Shown here: positions 1-9,000 of the stretch, one piece after another
Layout: each line of letters opens with the position of its first letter
How positions within the stretch are numbered: position 1 is the first letter of the stretch
Assembly: GCA_019358875.1 (NCBI GenBank)
Contig: JAHHIF010000003.1
Location: forward strand, 62,001 to 126,000
DNA length: 64,000 nt
Reading direction: 5' to 3'
Source: Symplocastrum torsivum CPER-KK1
GTDB taxonomy: Bacteria > Cyanobacteriota > Cyanobacteriia > Cyanobacteriales > Coleofasciculaceae
Translations under genes and position numbers: made by a program
The notes under the pieces: model-generated
Databases searched by the model: none
Seen by the model: the letters and a program-made list of their open reading frames with translations, nothing else
What the model was told of the DNA's origin: nothing

Positions 1-987
1 CAGCCAAACTCAGCGCCTACAACTAGTGAAACCTACAGAATACGGTTTCAGGTGGAAGACACAGGAATTGGCATTCCTCCAGAGAAATTAACAGAAATCT
101 TTTTACCCTTCCAGCAAGTAGGCAATCACAATCAATGGATCGAGGGAACTGGACTCGGTTTGCCAATCAGCAGCAAGCTCGTCAAGATGATGGGCGGTGA
201 ACTTCAAGTCAAAAGTATCTTAGGTTCTGGAAGTATATTTTTCTTTGAAATCAATTTACCGAAAGTGACAGAGTGGACTAATTCCTCCACAATTGATGCG
301 CCGATGATGAGTGGTTTTAAAGGTGAGAAGCGCAAGGTGTTAGTCGTGGATGATAAATGGCAAAATCGTTCTGTTCTACTCAACTTGCTATCACCTTTGG
401 GCTTTGAAGTGGTTGAGGCGACAGATGGTCATGATGCGTTACTCAAAGCTGCCGAGTTTAAACCAGATGTGATTTTAATGGATTTGGTTATGCCTGTGAT
501 GGATGGTTTTGAGGCAACACGACAACTGCGGCAAGCAACCGAACTCAAAGATATTGTTGTAATTGCTACATCAGCAAGTACATTTGATTCCGATCATCAG
601 GAAAGTTTAAATTCAGGTTGTGACGATTTTATTGCCAAGCCAGTGCGCTCAAAGGAGCTTTTTGAACTTTTACAGTCTCATTTAGGGCTGGAATGGGTTT
701 ACGAAGAGGAGATAACAACACCAGGGAAGCTAGATGATACCCGAATCCAAACTCATGGAGATTCTTCTCATACTTCTGTCTCACTAGTTGCGCCACCAGT
801 GGAAGAAGTAGATGCCTTGTTTGAACTGGCGAAAATTGGCGACATCAAGGGCATTTTGGAAGGAGCAGAGCGTCTTGAACAGATGGATGAGAAGTTTTTA
901 CCGTTAGTACAGGAGCTTCGTCAATTGGCTAAGGGATTTCAGGTTAAAAAAATTCGGGAATTGCTTAAGGCTAAGAGTGAGGTTTAG
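1..987 (+). CDS. Hybrid histidine kinase, C-terminal part (HATPase + receiver), truncated by the window edge
   Basis: The reading frame is open from base 1, so the sensor part and the phospho-accepting His lie outside the window. Residues 18-85 carry the end of a HATPase_c domain (DTGIGIP and GTGLGLP nucleotide-binding boxes). A receiver domain follows at about residues 110-235, with VVDD acidic residues, the phospho-acceptor Asp near residue 161 in ILMDLVMP, and the conserved Lys in AKPVR. A short helical tail (EEVDALFELAKIGD onward) resembles the linker seen at the end of many cyanobacterial hybrid kinases. The enzyme would autophosphorylate and pass phosphate to its own receiver. The signal sensed cannot be told. 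The next gene is another kinase on the same strand 112 bp downstream, so the two may act together. Confidence 0.9.
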   Translation, partial: QPNSAPTTSETYRIRFQVEDTGIGIPPEKLTEIFLPFQQVGNHNQWIEGTGLGLPISSKLVKMMGGELQVKSILGSGSIFFFEINLPKVTEWTNSSTIDAPMMSGFKGEKRKVLVVDDKWQNRSVLLNLLSPLGFEVVEATDGHDALLKAAEFKPDVILMDLVMPVMDGFEATRQLRQATELKDIVVIATSASTFDSDHQESLNSGCDDFIAKPVRSKELFELLQSHLGLEWVYEEEITTPGKLDDTRIQTHGDSSHTSVSLVAPPVEEVDALFELAKIGDIKGILEGAERLEQMDEKFLPLVQELRQLAKGFQVKKIRELLKAKSEV

Positions 988-1099
988 TTTAATTTTGAAA
1001 AAGTTAAGCACTTCTATAAAAAATAGACTTGGGTAACCGTAACCTTGAAAATTAATAGTAGAAATATCTCACAAAGAATAAAAAGCGACTTAGAAACGA

Positions 1100-2371
1100 A
1101 TGAGTAATGAAAATCTGGAAAAAGGGATTATTTTACTGGTGGACGACACACCCACTAACTTAGGTGTCCTGTTTGATTCGTTAAGTAACTCTGGCTTCAA
1201 AACACTGGTTGCGCTAGATGGAGAAAGCGCAATTGAGCAGGTTGATTATGTTGTGCCTGACCTGATTCTTTTGGATATCTTAATGCCAGGAATTGATGGG
1301 TTTGAAACTTGTCATCGCTTGAAATCAAAAGATTCAACTAAAGATATTCCTGTGATTTTCATGACTGCTCTGACGGAGACAGTGGATAAAGTAAAAGGCT
1401 TTGGTGTGGGAGCGGTGGACTATATCACAAAACCTATACAAACAGAAGAGGTTTTAGCCCGCGTCAACACACACTTGTCCATTCAAAACTTAAAAAAGGC
1501 ACTACTTGAGCAAAATGAGCGCCTGCAACAGGAAATTTGCGATCGCCAAAAGGCAGAAGAGGCGTTGCGATTGCTCTTACATAGCGTTTCTCACGATCTC
1601 CGCAACCCTGTAACCGGAATGTCAATGGTGCTGCGGAATTTGCTTGCACAAGAAAAGGAAACTATACCCGTTGGACGCTCAATCTTAGAGCGCATGGCAA
1701 CAAGTAGCGATCGCCAACTCAATTTGATCAACTCCCTAGTCGAAGCCCATGCTAACGAAGTTCGAGGTGTAGCCAGCGTTCGTAAGCCACTGCAACTCAG
1801 TCAGCTTATTCAAGACTTAGTTGCGGATTGGGAGCCAATTTTTGTCAAAAGTCAAGCCACACTTACAAATCTTGTTCCTGCTGAGTTACCGCTAGTTAAT
1901 GCTGATGCTACACAGTTGTGGCGTGTATTTGAAAACCTGATTGGCAATGCCCTCAAGCACAATCCTCCGGGCGTGAGTTTGACAATAACAGCGACAGTGG
2001 AAGCCAAGGAACAGAACCAGGAAGAAGCGATCGCTAATTGCTCAAACTCTAAGCTATCTTCTCCTACTCCCTACCCTGGAGTAGGCACGGCAACACCATC
2101 CTTACTCTCTACTGTCCCAAAAAAACTCCACTCTTCGCCTACAGTAATTCGTTGTACGGTTAAGGATAACGGCATCGGCATAGAGCCTCAACAGTGTGAA
2201 CGACTCTTTGAACTTTATGTCCGAGGTAGTCAGTCTCGGCACACTTCCGGCCTTGGCTTAGGGCTATATCTGTGTCGGCAAATCATTACTGCCCATGGTG
2301 GTGAGATTGCTATAAGTAGTACCCCAGGTAACGGGGCAACGTTTTGGTTTACCTTACCCATCCTAAAATAG
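1100..2371 (+). CDS. Response regulator-histidine kinase (REC-HisKA-HATPase)
   Basis: This 423-residue soluble protein starts with a receiver domain (residues 10-125, phospho-acceptor D59 in LLDILMPG). A short coiled coil (about 130-155) leads to a HisKA domain with H165 in the motif SHDLRNP and a HATPase domain with the N box NALKHNP, G1 DNGIGI and G2 GLGLGLY. With a receiver at the N-terminus it probably takes phosphate from the hybrid kinase upstream and passes it on. Between the N and G1 boxes there is a Ser/Pro/Thr-rich stretch of about 40 residues (roughly 315-350) that is not part of the usual fold. Its DNA contains the inverted repeat CTACTCC...GGAGTAG, which suggests a small repeat inserted in frame. 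No membrane segment is visible. Confidence 0.92.
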   Translation: MSNENLEKGIILLVDDTPTNLGVLFDSLSNSGFKTLVALDGESAIEQVDYVVPDLILLDILMPGIDGFETCHRLKSKDSTKDIPVIFMTALTETVDKVKGFGVGAVDYITKPIQTEEVLARVNTHLSIQNLKKALLEQNERLQQEICDRQKAEEALRLLLHSVSHDLRNPVTGMSMVLRNLLAQEKETIPVGRSILERMATSSDRQLNLINSLVEAHANEVRGVASVRKPLQLSQLIQDLVADWEPIFVKSQATLTNLVPAELPLVNADATQLWRVFENLIGNALKHNPPGVSLTITATVEAKEQNQEEAIANCSNSKLSSPTPYPGVGTATPSLLSTVPKKLHSSPTVIRCTVKDNGIGIEPQQCERLFELYVRGSQSRHTSGLGLGLYLCRQIITAHGGEIAISSTPGNGATFWFTLPILK

Positions 2372-2461
2372 GTGTTAGGGGAGAGGGATTTTCATCGCAA
2401 TGTTTGTGTACTCCTGTTCATGCGTGCCTAACTTAAAATTGGGAAGTACTGTCAACGAAGA

Positions 2462-2728
2462 CTAATATCCAAGCTTTTCGTGGTGCAAACTATGCATCCG
2501 CTGAGCTATTTCTAATGGAATATCAACTTTCTCAAAATCCTCAATCTCAAATACCCCAACACGAATATTAATCAGTCGCCAAGAACCACGTTCGCGCAAT
2601 AATATGGCATCTCCCCTCAGGTCTTCTATTGTCCAGGTGACAAGCGCATATGGCTCATCGATAGTCATTTCTATAAATTTTACATCTTGTTGCTGTTCGT
2701 CCAATTGATTGACCATGTATCTAGTCAT
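2462..2728 (-). CDS. Small hypothetical protein, 88 aa
   Basis: The family was not recognised. The protein is acidic with alternating hydrophobic residues (YALVTWTIEDLRGDAILL, then RGSWRLINIRVG), which suggests a small beta-rich or NTF2-like fold. It has no signal peptide or membrane segment. The ATG is preceded by GAGGAAG at normal spacing, which supports it as a real gene. The 161-residue gene on the same strand ends 34 bp upstream, so the two probably share a transcript. Confidence 0.6.
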   Translation of the reverse strand: MTRYMVNQLDEQQQDVKFIEMTIDEPYALVTWTIEDLRGDAILLRERGSWRLINIRVGVFEIEDFEKVDIPLEIAQRMHSLHHEKLGY

Positions 2729-2762
2729 AACTTCCTCTTCCTTGTTAGGCGATCGCCTTTAG

Positions 2763-3248
2763 CTAAGGCTCCTCTTGGATAGATGCATTTTTGAGTAATA
2801 CGGTTAGTAGATTTAAATGAATATTTAAGTGGTACGTCATTGCACCCAAATATCGAATGTGATGAACTAGTTTTTCATCAAGAGCGATTAGCCCTGTATA
2901 ATTATTATCTTCTTGTTCATTGTTTCTTATATCAAGATAGCTATTGTAGTCTCTGATTAGCTTAAATAGGCTATTATCATCATCTTGCAGCATATAGGCA
3001 ATATGCTCATCCATCAATAAATATTGAGGGGGCATATTTTCAATTATTACCTTGAGTTTTCCTTCGTTTATTGGAGTAATTAATGTTTGTTTTAATAAAC
3101 AAGATTTTTTTTGCTTCAGCAGATTCAGTTCGCGGCGGATTAGCTTATCTGCCTTGCGTAAGTTAAAAAAAATATTATCTACTTCAAAAATTAAGTACGA
3201 TAACAACACTTGCGATTCTTTCTTTGTGTCTGTGGCAGTCTGAAGCAT
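2763..3248 (-). CDS. Hypothetical helical protein, 161 aa
   Basis: No known family was recognised. The sequence is AT-rich at DNA level and mostly helical and charged in the protein (NLRKADKLIRRELNLLKQ, then DEKLVHHIRYLGAMTYHLN), with no membrane segment or signal peptide. It lies 34 bp upstream of the 88-residue gene on the same strand. Its AT-rich composition differs from the neighbouring kinases, which may mean recent transfer or simply a fast-evolving gene. Upstream of it lies an 860 bp region without a convincing gene. Confidence 0.6.
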   Translation of the reverse strand: MLQTATDTKKESQVLLSYLIFEVDNIFFNLRKADKLIRRELNLLKQKKSCLLKQTLITPINEGKLKVIIENMPPQYLLMDEHIAYMLQDDDNSLFKLIRDYNSYLDIRNNEQEDNNYTGLIALDEKLVHHIRYLGAMTYHLNIHLNLLTVLLKNASIQEEP

Positions 3249-4110
3249 TTTACTGAATCTAGTAATAACCGTTAGCCCAAGCCTTTGTTTTCGTCATATA
3301 CTTTTTTATTCATCAAAACGTTGTTGTAAGTTCATAACTTTCTCAAAGGGTAAGGGTGTAAATTCCGGCAAAATCCTACGTCACTAGTTGGCTTTCATGG
3401 AAGCGGTAGCCAGTCTAGATTGACAATGTATGTGCTACGTGCCAACTTATGGCACATCAAAGCCTAAGCGAATCCTAGGTTCGCTCACTCAAGCTTTAAA
3501 CCAAACTGGACAAAACCCAGTTAAGTACGCGATCACAAAATCTTGATAGCTAATTAGGCTAAGTAGAAATCCTTACTAGTAGTGGGTTAAGAATTGCACT
3601 ACTAGTCAATACAAAATTTGCATTTGTAGCTTTAACCCAAGTTTGGTTGGGAAACCTATGAAGTTGAAGGAGAAAAGTAGATGACCCTGATGTATTCAAC
3701 CTGTAGAGCAGCGAAAGCAAGAAGACTGGGTTTAACAGTCTGTTGCTTCCATTTGGGAGATATCTCAACATGTAATACTAGCGTAAAACATGTATTACTT
3801 ATGAATAGTATTTCAATTCGCTGAGATCAGCAACAAACTCAGGCAAAGTTTATCAAGTCTTAAAAAATCCGCTGAGAGAGTAGGCTTTTCAAACTAGGCT
3901 GAACAGCCACGGCTAAAGGCTTTTGCGGGTAGCCACTACTGAATTTGCAACAGCACTCACCCTTAAGAAATTGCAACCTTGAAGCTACATAGAGGTAAAG
4001 CAGTGACGAATACTCATAGCAGCACATGATGTAACTAGACTAAATGCAACTGCCTAAAGATAGAAATACAGTAATACAACTCAGCTAGCGACGATTACCC
4101 ATAGCGCTTC
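3249..4110. other. Intergenic region of 862 bp
   Basis: No gene is convincing here. It holds a perfect 10-bp inverted repeat (3575-3584 and 3597-3606, listed separately). It also holds a 47-codon frame at 3681-3824 with AAGGAG eight bases before its ATG, but the encoded peptide resembles nothing known. Near 3765-3800 ACATGT occurs twice beside GTAATAC/GTATTAC. The region separates two minus-strand units, so it should contain the promoter of the 161-residue gene. Confidence 0.5.
3575..3606. repeat. Perfect 10-bp inverted repeat
   Basis: ACTAGTAGTG at 3575-3584 pairs exactly with CACTACTAGT at 3597-3606 around a 12-base loop. No T tract follows on either strand, so an operator, an RNA stem or a repeat remnant is as likely as a terminator. 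Confidence 0.6.
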
Positions 4111-5214
4111 TCACTTGGATGAGGCAATGGTTGCTGATGAGATTTGCCAAATTTTGATGGTTTGGTCAAAGCCTCCACTCGCGAGAAAGCGCCCATCCTG
4201 GCTGAAAGCAACTGATTGCACCCAGTCTTGATGTCCAGGTAATACAGCAAGAAGTTCGCCTGTTTTTAAATTCCATAGCCGGACACCATCACGGCTAGCA
4301 CTAGCAAGGGTTTCGCCATCAGGATTAATTGCGATCGCTTGAATCCGTCCGATATGCCCAGAAAGGGTGTATTCTAGTTGCCCAGTTCTTAAGTTTCGGA
4401 CTTTGATGGTGCGGTCATAACTGCCACTGACCAAAGTTTGACCATCAGGTGTAAATGCGATCGCATTCACAGCACCTGTATGCTCAGACATTGTACTCAG
4501 TAATTGTCCCGTCCCCAGATTCCACAGTTTAATCCTGCCGTCTCTCACCCCACTCGCCAGGATGTCCCCATTCGGGTTAACTGCCAGGGCATACGTTGGA
4601 TTATCGAACCGTACCAGCGTGTAAAGGGGGCGCTGCGTCTTCAAATCCCACAGCCGAATCCCATCCAAGCCACCAGTGACTAGCGTATTACTATCTGGTG
4701 TCATTGCCAGGGAAAGAACATTGCTGGAATGTTCCAAAAAAGTTCGGGTGTACTGCCCCGTTTGCCAGTTCCAGAGGTTGACACCAGCGTCAGCCCCACA
4801 ACTAGCCAGAATTTCTCCATCAGGGCTTAATGCCAGGGCAATCACAGAGGTTCGGTGCGCCCGAATGCTCTTGATTTCTCGTCCTGTGTTCAGCCACCAC
4901 AATTTAATCTTGGCATCACTATTACTCCCGCCACTAATGAGGATTGTCCCATCAGGGCTGAAGACTAGGGCATCAACAGGCGCAGAATGCCCTTTAAGGG
5001 TGCGAACGAATTGTGGTGTTTTCCAAGCGTCAGCTAGTGGTAAGACTTCCGAATTGCTTGTTTCGGGTGAAGGGGCATCAACAACGGTAGGGACAGGCAT
5101 TGGCTGAGCCACTACCGCGAGACTCATGCTAAAAGTGATGCTAGTTGCGATCGCGCCCAAAATTGCCAGTTGTCTCTTTGTGAATCTGCAACAACTGGAA
5201 GCAAAATAGTTCAT
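4111..5214 (-). CDS. Exported WD40-repeat protein
   Basis: This 367-residue protein begins with a basic stretch and a hydrophobic segment (about residues 16-36), which read as a signal peptide or membrane anchor. A short Pro/Ser linker follows. About seven WD40 repeats then fill residues 68-360, with recurrent GHSAPVDALVFSPDG-type starts and IKLW/VRLW ends, enough for one complete beta-propeller. Such propellers are protein-binding platforms and no catalytic residues are expected. If the N-terminus is a signal peptide, the propeller works in the periplasm or on the cell surface. Its partner is unknown. The nearest genes are an unrelated MerR regulator and a long intergenic region. Confidence 0.88.
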   Translation of the reverse strand: MNYFASSCCRFTKRQLAILGAIATSITFSMSLAVVAQPMPVPTVVDAPSPETSNSEVLPLADAWKTPQFVRTLKGHSAPVDALVFSPDGTILISGGSNSDAKIKLWWLNTGREIKSIRAHRTSVIALALSPDGEILASCGADAGVNLWNWQTGQYTRTFLEHSSNVLSLAMTPDSNTLVTGGLDGIRLWDLKTQRPLYTLVRFDNPTYALAVNPNGDILASGVRDGRIKLWNLGTGQLLSTMSEHTGAVNAIAFTPDGQTLVSGSYDRTIKVRNLRTGQLEYTLSGHIGRIQAIAINPDGETLASASRDGVRLWNLKTGELLAVLPGHQDWVQSVAFSQDGRFLASGGFDQTIKIWQISSATIASSK

Positions 5215-5381
5215 GAATAGGATTTTTTTAAGCTGTCGAATTTTTAACCTGCAAGCTGCTATTTAGCCTATTGCTTGTAGGATGGGTCGAAAAGCCAGTC
5301 CGTGTTATGCAAATCAACTGTATAGTAGCCTTAGAGGCATCAACCTACCTAACTTTGTACAGGCAGCGTGTATCATCAGCT

Positions 5382-5927
5382 CTACTCATTGGTTAGCGAT
5401 TGAATATTTGGGCAAATCGTCTGGGCAATGCGATTATCCGCTGGTTGCTCTTGCCAACCCGAAAGTACGCCCAACAGTTCAGACTTAAGAATTTCTAACG
5501 CCTCGATTTGTTGTGTGATTGCCTCAACTTTGAGCAGTAAATGCTGCTTTACAGCACCACATGGCAATTCACCAGAGTCATGAACTTTTAGGAGTTCTTG
5601 AATCTCGCTGAGGCTAAGCCCTAAAGACTGTGCCCGTTTAATAAACGCTAGCCGATTTATAACTGAAGGATTGAAGAGGCGGTAGCCAGATTCTGAGCGT
5701 GTTGTTGTCGGAACCAGAAGACCAATTTCCTCGTAATAGCGAATGGTTTTTACTGGAATGTCACTACAACTGGCAACTTCACCAATTTTGAGCTTCTGAT
5801 GGACTCGATTTTCTGCTCCGTGAGTCGTTCGGGCTTGCTTGTGTCCTGCTGTTCCCCGTTTGGCTAAGGCTAGCGGCGGCGATGCACTAACACGTCCCAC
5901 TTCGCTATCAACAGCATAATCTTTCAT
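5382..5927 (-). CDS. MerR-family regulator, probably metal-responsive
   Basis: The winged helix-turn-helix begins near residue 46 (KIGEVASCSDIPVKTIRYYEE, shown in parts: KIGEVA, TIRYYEEIGLL) and is followed by the long dimerisation helix typical of MerR proteins. A Cys in GELPCGAVKQHL lies where MerR and ZntR have their helix metal ligand, and a second Cys in TICPNI lies in the C-terminal loop. This points to a CueR/ZntR-like metal sensor. The metal cannot be assigned and no transporter gene is adjacent. The N-terminus is odd: about 45 residues precede the HTH, and the only in-frame starts are the ATG used here or a GTG nine codons later. This extension is low in complexity and may come from an intergenic repeat. 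Confidence 0.85.
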   Translation of the reverse strand: MKDYAVDSEVGRVSASPPLALAKRGTAGHKQARTTHGAENRVHQKLKIGEVASCSDIPVKTIRYYEEIGLLVPTTTRSESGYRLFNPSVINRLAFIKRAQSLGLSLSEIQELLKVHDSGELPCGAVKQHLLLKVEAITQQIEALEILKSELLGVLSGWQEQPADNRIAQTICPNIQSLTNE

Positions 5928-6057
5928 TAGAGCGGTTTTCAGTTAAATGAGCTACAGCTAAAGGCTGTGAAACAAGTGTCAAAGTCAGGAAAACAAAAAA
6001 GCTGAGCGCTGATTGCTGAGCGCTAACTCCTATATCGGTTCATTAACACTTCAGCGT

Positions 6058-6351
6058 TTAACGGTGTGGTTTACGCTTAGTCGTGCTTAACATCGGTAAC
6101 GCCGGACGTGACGAGCTAGGAGGGAGAAAATGCGTTACTGGCTGCTCTGCTAGCTCAGCTTCTCGACGCTGGCTTTGCCACCAACGCAACACAATCGCGA
6201 GCATCACCATCATTATCCCAAAACTTAGCAATGACCAACGCTCACCAACGCCACCAATCACAGCATCTACGGCACCGACAATGACGATGAAGCTAGAAAT
6301 TGGCTCTTTTCGATAAGCTGACTTCAAAATTCGAGGCCACAAAGCATTCAT
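6058..6351 (-). CDS. Small membrane protein, 97 aa
   Basis: Two hydrophobic segments are visible (SSFIVIVGAVDAVIGGV and LLSFGIMMVMLAIVLRWW), followed by a basic, Pro/Ser-rich tail. This suggests a small inner- or thylakoid-membrane protein with a cytoplasmic tail. The family was not recognised. The ATG at 6351 was chosen over a GTG one codon earlier. It is transcribed away from the Hli gene region. Confidence 0.65.
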   Translation of the reverse strand: MNALWPRILKSAYRKEPISSFIVIVGAVDAVIGGVGERWSLLSFGIMMVMLAIVLRWWQSQRREAELAEQPVTHFLPPSSSRPALPMLSTTKRKPHR

Positions 6352-6628
6352 CACGGCTTATAACTTACTCAGTTCCACTTAGGTATTTAATCTAATTTCA
6401 GGGTATCTCATCAGTGTCCCAATTAACGATGCACACTCTTTACCCTGAATACTTCTATTTTCTACCGCTTCATTACAGCCGACAACATCGCCCATCAGAT
6501 GGGATTTGATGAAATCACTGGATTCACCTGCATACAGAGATTGCAAACTTGATTGCTAGTCTCTTCACGTTTTAGTAGACGAGTAAAATTAGTGTAGGTT
6601 GCCGAGCGGCGAGAGCAAAATTCTTATT

Positions 6629-6799
6629 CTATTGTAAGCCCAGCCAGGTTAGTAGCCCCTGTCCCGTAGAATATTCGATAACCAAGGTCAATACAAAACC
6701 AATCATTGCAGCGCGACCATTTAAACGCTCTGCGTAGTCATTAAAGCCAAATTTGGGTTCTTCTAGCTGGGGGGTTGTGGTTGGTTGCGGTTGTGTCAT
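6629..6799 (-). CDS. High-light-inducible protein (Hlip/SCP), 56 aa
   Basis: This short frame has the single chlorophyll a/b-binding helix of Hlips. The motif ERLNGRAAMIGF (about residues 24-35) contains the Glu, Asn and Arg used for pigment binding and helix pairing. An N-terminal Pro/Thr-rich stretch ending in EEPKFGFNDYA is typical of the family. Length (56 residues) matches. Hlips sit in the thylakoid membrane, bind chlorophyll and carotenoid, and protect photosystem assembly intermediates under high light. A sequence resembling the HLR1 element lies just upstream of the start, in keeping with light-stress control through RpaB. The protein ends in TWLGLQ. Confidence 0.93.
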   Translation of the reverse strand: MTQPQPTTTPQLEEPKFGFNDYAERLNGRAAMIGFVLTLVIEYSTGQGLLTWLGLQ

Positions 6800-6827
6800 A
6801 GTTTTAAAACTCTATTTAGGGTTTTTG

Positions 6828-6845
6828 GTTACAATCCTTTACTCT
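6828..6845. promoter_or_regulatory. Candidate HLR1 (RpaB-binding) element upstream of the Hli gene
   Basis: Plus-strand GTTACAAT-CC-TTTACTCT matches the first half of the HLR1 consensus fully and the second half at six of eight positions, with the usual 2-base spacer. It lies 28 bp upstream of the Hli start codon, where RpaB sites of hli genes are expected. Consensus recalled from published work on cyanobacterial hli promoters. Confidence 0.4.
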
Positions 6846-7234
6846 TTTTAATCATTCTTCAATCAGGAAAGCTTGTCAAGTTTTATAAGGGCTGGGGCAA
6901 GAGATTAGGGTAGGAACTCAAGAAGATTCAAATCCATGCAATGTAGAGAAGGTTGCAAGCACCTAGCTATCTACTAGATATCTATTGGTTTTTCTGAACT
7001 TCTGGCTCAGAATTTCCAATCATATTGTGTAGGAATTGGCGGCAGGACTAGGTCACTCGCCATACTGTAGTTAGAAGCCCTTAGCGAAAAAATAGTAGAC
7101 TTACTCGCTCTCACCCGCTACGAGAAGCAGCGTTTTTGGCTTTTTGGTTCAACTACTCTTATCGGTGGCACTCTTGAGCTAGCTATTGGCTGATACAGGC
7201 TCAACATAGTACCGATTCTCTTTCGAGGTAAACA
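6846..7234. other. Intergenic region between the divergent Hli and ald genes
   Basis: No gene or strong structure was seen. It must hold the ald promoter. GAGG lies seven bases before the ald ATG as a ribosome-binding site. No NtcA-type GTAN8TAC was found by eye. Confidence 0.5.
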
Positions 7235-8323
7235 ATGGAAATAGGCGTCCCCAAGGAAACTAAAGATCAAGAATTTCGTGTAGGCTTAAGTCCCAGTAGT
7301 GTTCGAGTATTATGTGAAGCTGGTCATCAGGTATTTATAGAAACCAATGCTGGCGCTGGTGCTGGATTGGCAGATGAAGACTATCTGCAAGCTGGAGGAC
7401 AAATTGTCTCAACGCCAGTTGAGGCTTGGAACCGTGAACTGGTCGTCAAGGTGAAAGAACCACTTAAGCCGGAGTATCAGTTTCTCCAAAAAGGGCAACT
7501 GCTGTTTACTTATCTACACTTGGCAGCCGATCGAGCGTTAACCGAGCATCTCATTGATTGTGGCGTGAGTGCGATCGCGTATGAAACTGTCGAGCTTCCA
7601 GACCGGAAATTACCTCTACTCACCCCCATGAGTATCATTGCTGGTCGTCTGGCTGTGCAATTTGGATCTAGGTTTCTAGAGCGCCAGCAAGGCGGACGAG
7701 GTGTACTGTTAGGGGGAATTCCTGGTGTTAGTCCGGGTAAGGTGGTGATTCTGGGGGGCGGAATTGTCGGTACGGAAGCGGCTCGGATTGCTGTAGGGAT
7801 GGGGGCGAGAGTACAAATCTTTGATGTTAATGTCGAGCGCTTGGCGTATTTAGAAACCCTCTTTGGTTCTAGAGTGGAACTACTCTACAGTAGCTCTGCC
7901 CAAATTGAAGCGGCTGTCCCCGATGCTGACTTACTCGTTGGTGCAGTTTTAATTCCAGGGCGACGTGCGCCAATCCTTGTGTCTCGGAGTTTAGTACAAC
8001 AGATGCGTCCGGGTTCTGTAATTATTGATGTGGCAGTAGACCAAGGCGGCTGCATCGAAACATTACGACCGACTTCTCACACCAATCCTACTTATATTGA
8101 GGAAGGTGTTGTCCACTTTGGTGTGCCGAATATGCCGGGGGCTGTTCCCTGGACAGCAACCCAGGCACTCAACAATAGTACTTTGCCCTATGTCCTGAAG
8201 TTAGCGAATCAGGGCTTAGAGGCTCTCAAACTTGATTCCACCTTAGGAAAAGGTTTGAACGTACAGAATTACCAACTGGTTCACCCAGAGGTACAGCAGG
8301 TATTTCCGGATTTAGTTCGCTGA
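7235..8323 (+). CDS. ald: Alanine dehydrogenase
   Basis: The 362-residue protein matches NAD-dependent L-alanine dehydrogenase over its full length. It starts with the family signature MEIGVPKETKDQEFRVGL. It contains the substrate-site Lys in VKVKEP, the His in TYLHLAAD, the Rossmann motif LGGGIVGTEAAR (about residue 170), and the Asp of IDVAVDQGG. The enzyme interconverts L-alanine and pyruvate plus ammonia in the cytoplasm. In cyanobacteria it serves alanine catabolism and nitrogen balance. It appears to be a single-gene unit with its own ribosome-binding site (GAGG). The following 440 bp carry no clear gene. Confidence 0.96.
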   Translation: MEIGVPKETKDQEFRVGLSPSSVRVLCEAGHQVFIETNAGAGAGLADEDYLQAGGQIVSTPVEAWNRELVVKVKEPLKPEYQFLQKGQLLFTYLHLAADRALTEHLIDCGVSAIAYETVELPDRKLPLLTPMSIIAGRLAVQFGSRFLERQQGGRGVLLGGIPGVSPGKVVILGGGIVGTEAARIAVGMGARVQIFDVNVERLAYLETLFGSRVELLYSSSAQIEAAVPDADLLVGAVLIPGRRAPILVSRSLVQQMRPGSVIIDVAVDQGGCIETLRPTSHTNPTYIEEGVVHFGVPNMPGAVPWTATQALNNSTLPYVLKLANQGLEALKLDSTLGKGLNVQNYQLVHPEVQQVFPDLVR

Positions 8324-8763
8324 GGCGATCGCTTTCTTTGTGTGTGCAGGAGTAAGTAGGTCGGCATTAATATTTGTCGTTGGGGCAAGGCAGAGGGCAG
8401 AAGGGAAAGGGGTTTTAGTCGAATGGCACTTAGTTAAGGAAGGTAGAGCAGTAGCCAGGAATGTTAGGACATTAAGGGGAGAAGAGCGTTCCTTAACTAG
8501 AGCCGATTTGACCCAAAGCTGACCGCTGAAAGCTGACTGCTGATGGCTATAACAGCTCTCCTCGTTTGAAGCCAAATATTTAGACGATGAGAGTTTTTTT
8601 ATCAAATTTGTAACCCTCTTGCAGAACGTAGAATCACAAAGATTAATGATTCATATCACATTTAGAAAAAGGTGAAATCACCTGTTTGGATTTGGAATAA
8701 CGAGAAGTGATGTTGGAGAGATATCTAAGCAAGCACAAGCTCTCTACAAAACTTCTTTAGAAT
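8324..8763. other. Intergenic region of 440 bp with short repeats
   Basis: No gene is convincing. Frames on both strands here are low in complexity. At 8516-8545 GCTGA-type units recur (gctgaccgctgaaagctgac), a style of short tandem repeat common between cyanobacterial genes and also seen at 6001-6030. AGGTGA-AA-TCACCT at 8670-8683 is a near-perfect palindrome about 80 bp before the next start and could be an operator. Confidence 0.5.
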
Positions 8764-9000
8764 ATGCAAGTCTCCTATTCATCGACTGAGCAAACGCTCC
8801 AGCCTGTTCAGCCCAACTCGCTTAGCCAGAATAATCTAGTTATTGGTAACACCCTTATAGGGCTTTTCATTATTCTCTTTCCAAGCTGTATTATCTTAGG
8901 AATTGTCTTGTATAAAAAGCACTGTGCTTATCGTGCTGCTGTTCTACTTCAACAGATTGAGGCGTTAGAAAGGCTGTGGCGGATAAGTCCGAGAAAATAG
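8764..9000 (+). CDS. Small single-span membrane protein, 78 aa
   Basis: A polar N-terminus (about 28 residues, rich in Gln and Ser) precedes one strong hydrophobic segment (TLIGLFIILFPSCIILGIVLY) and a basic C-terminal helix (QQIEALERLWRISPRK). By the positive-inside rule the C-terminus should be cytoplasmic. The family was not recognised. A palindrome at 8670-8683 lies upstream. Confidence 0.6.
   Translation: MQVSYSSTEQTLQPVQPNSLSQNNLVIGNTLIGLFIILFPSCIILGIVLYKKHCAYRAAVLLQQIEALERLWRISPRK

Noticed and set aside
6901..6960. Possible tRNA-like ATTCAAATCC loop
   Set aside because: No matching acceptor or anticodon stems could be found around it.
8312..8605. 97-codon minus-strand and 60-codon plus-strand frames after ald
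   Set aside because: Low-complexity sequence over short tandem repeats, no family match and no ribosome-binding site.
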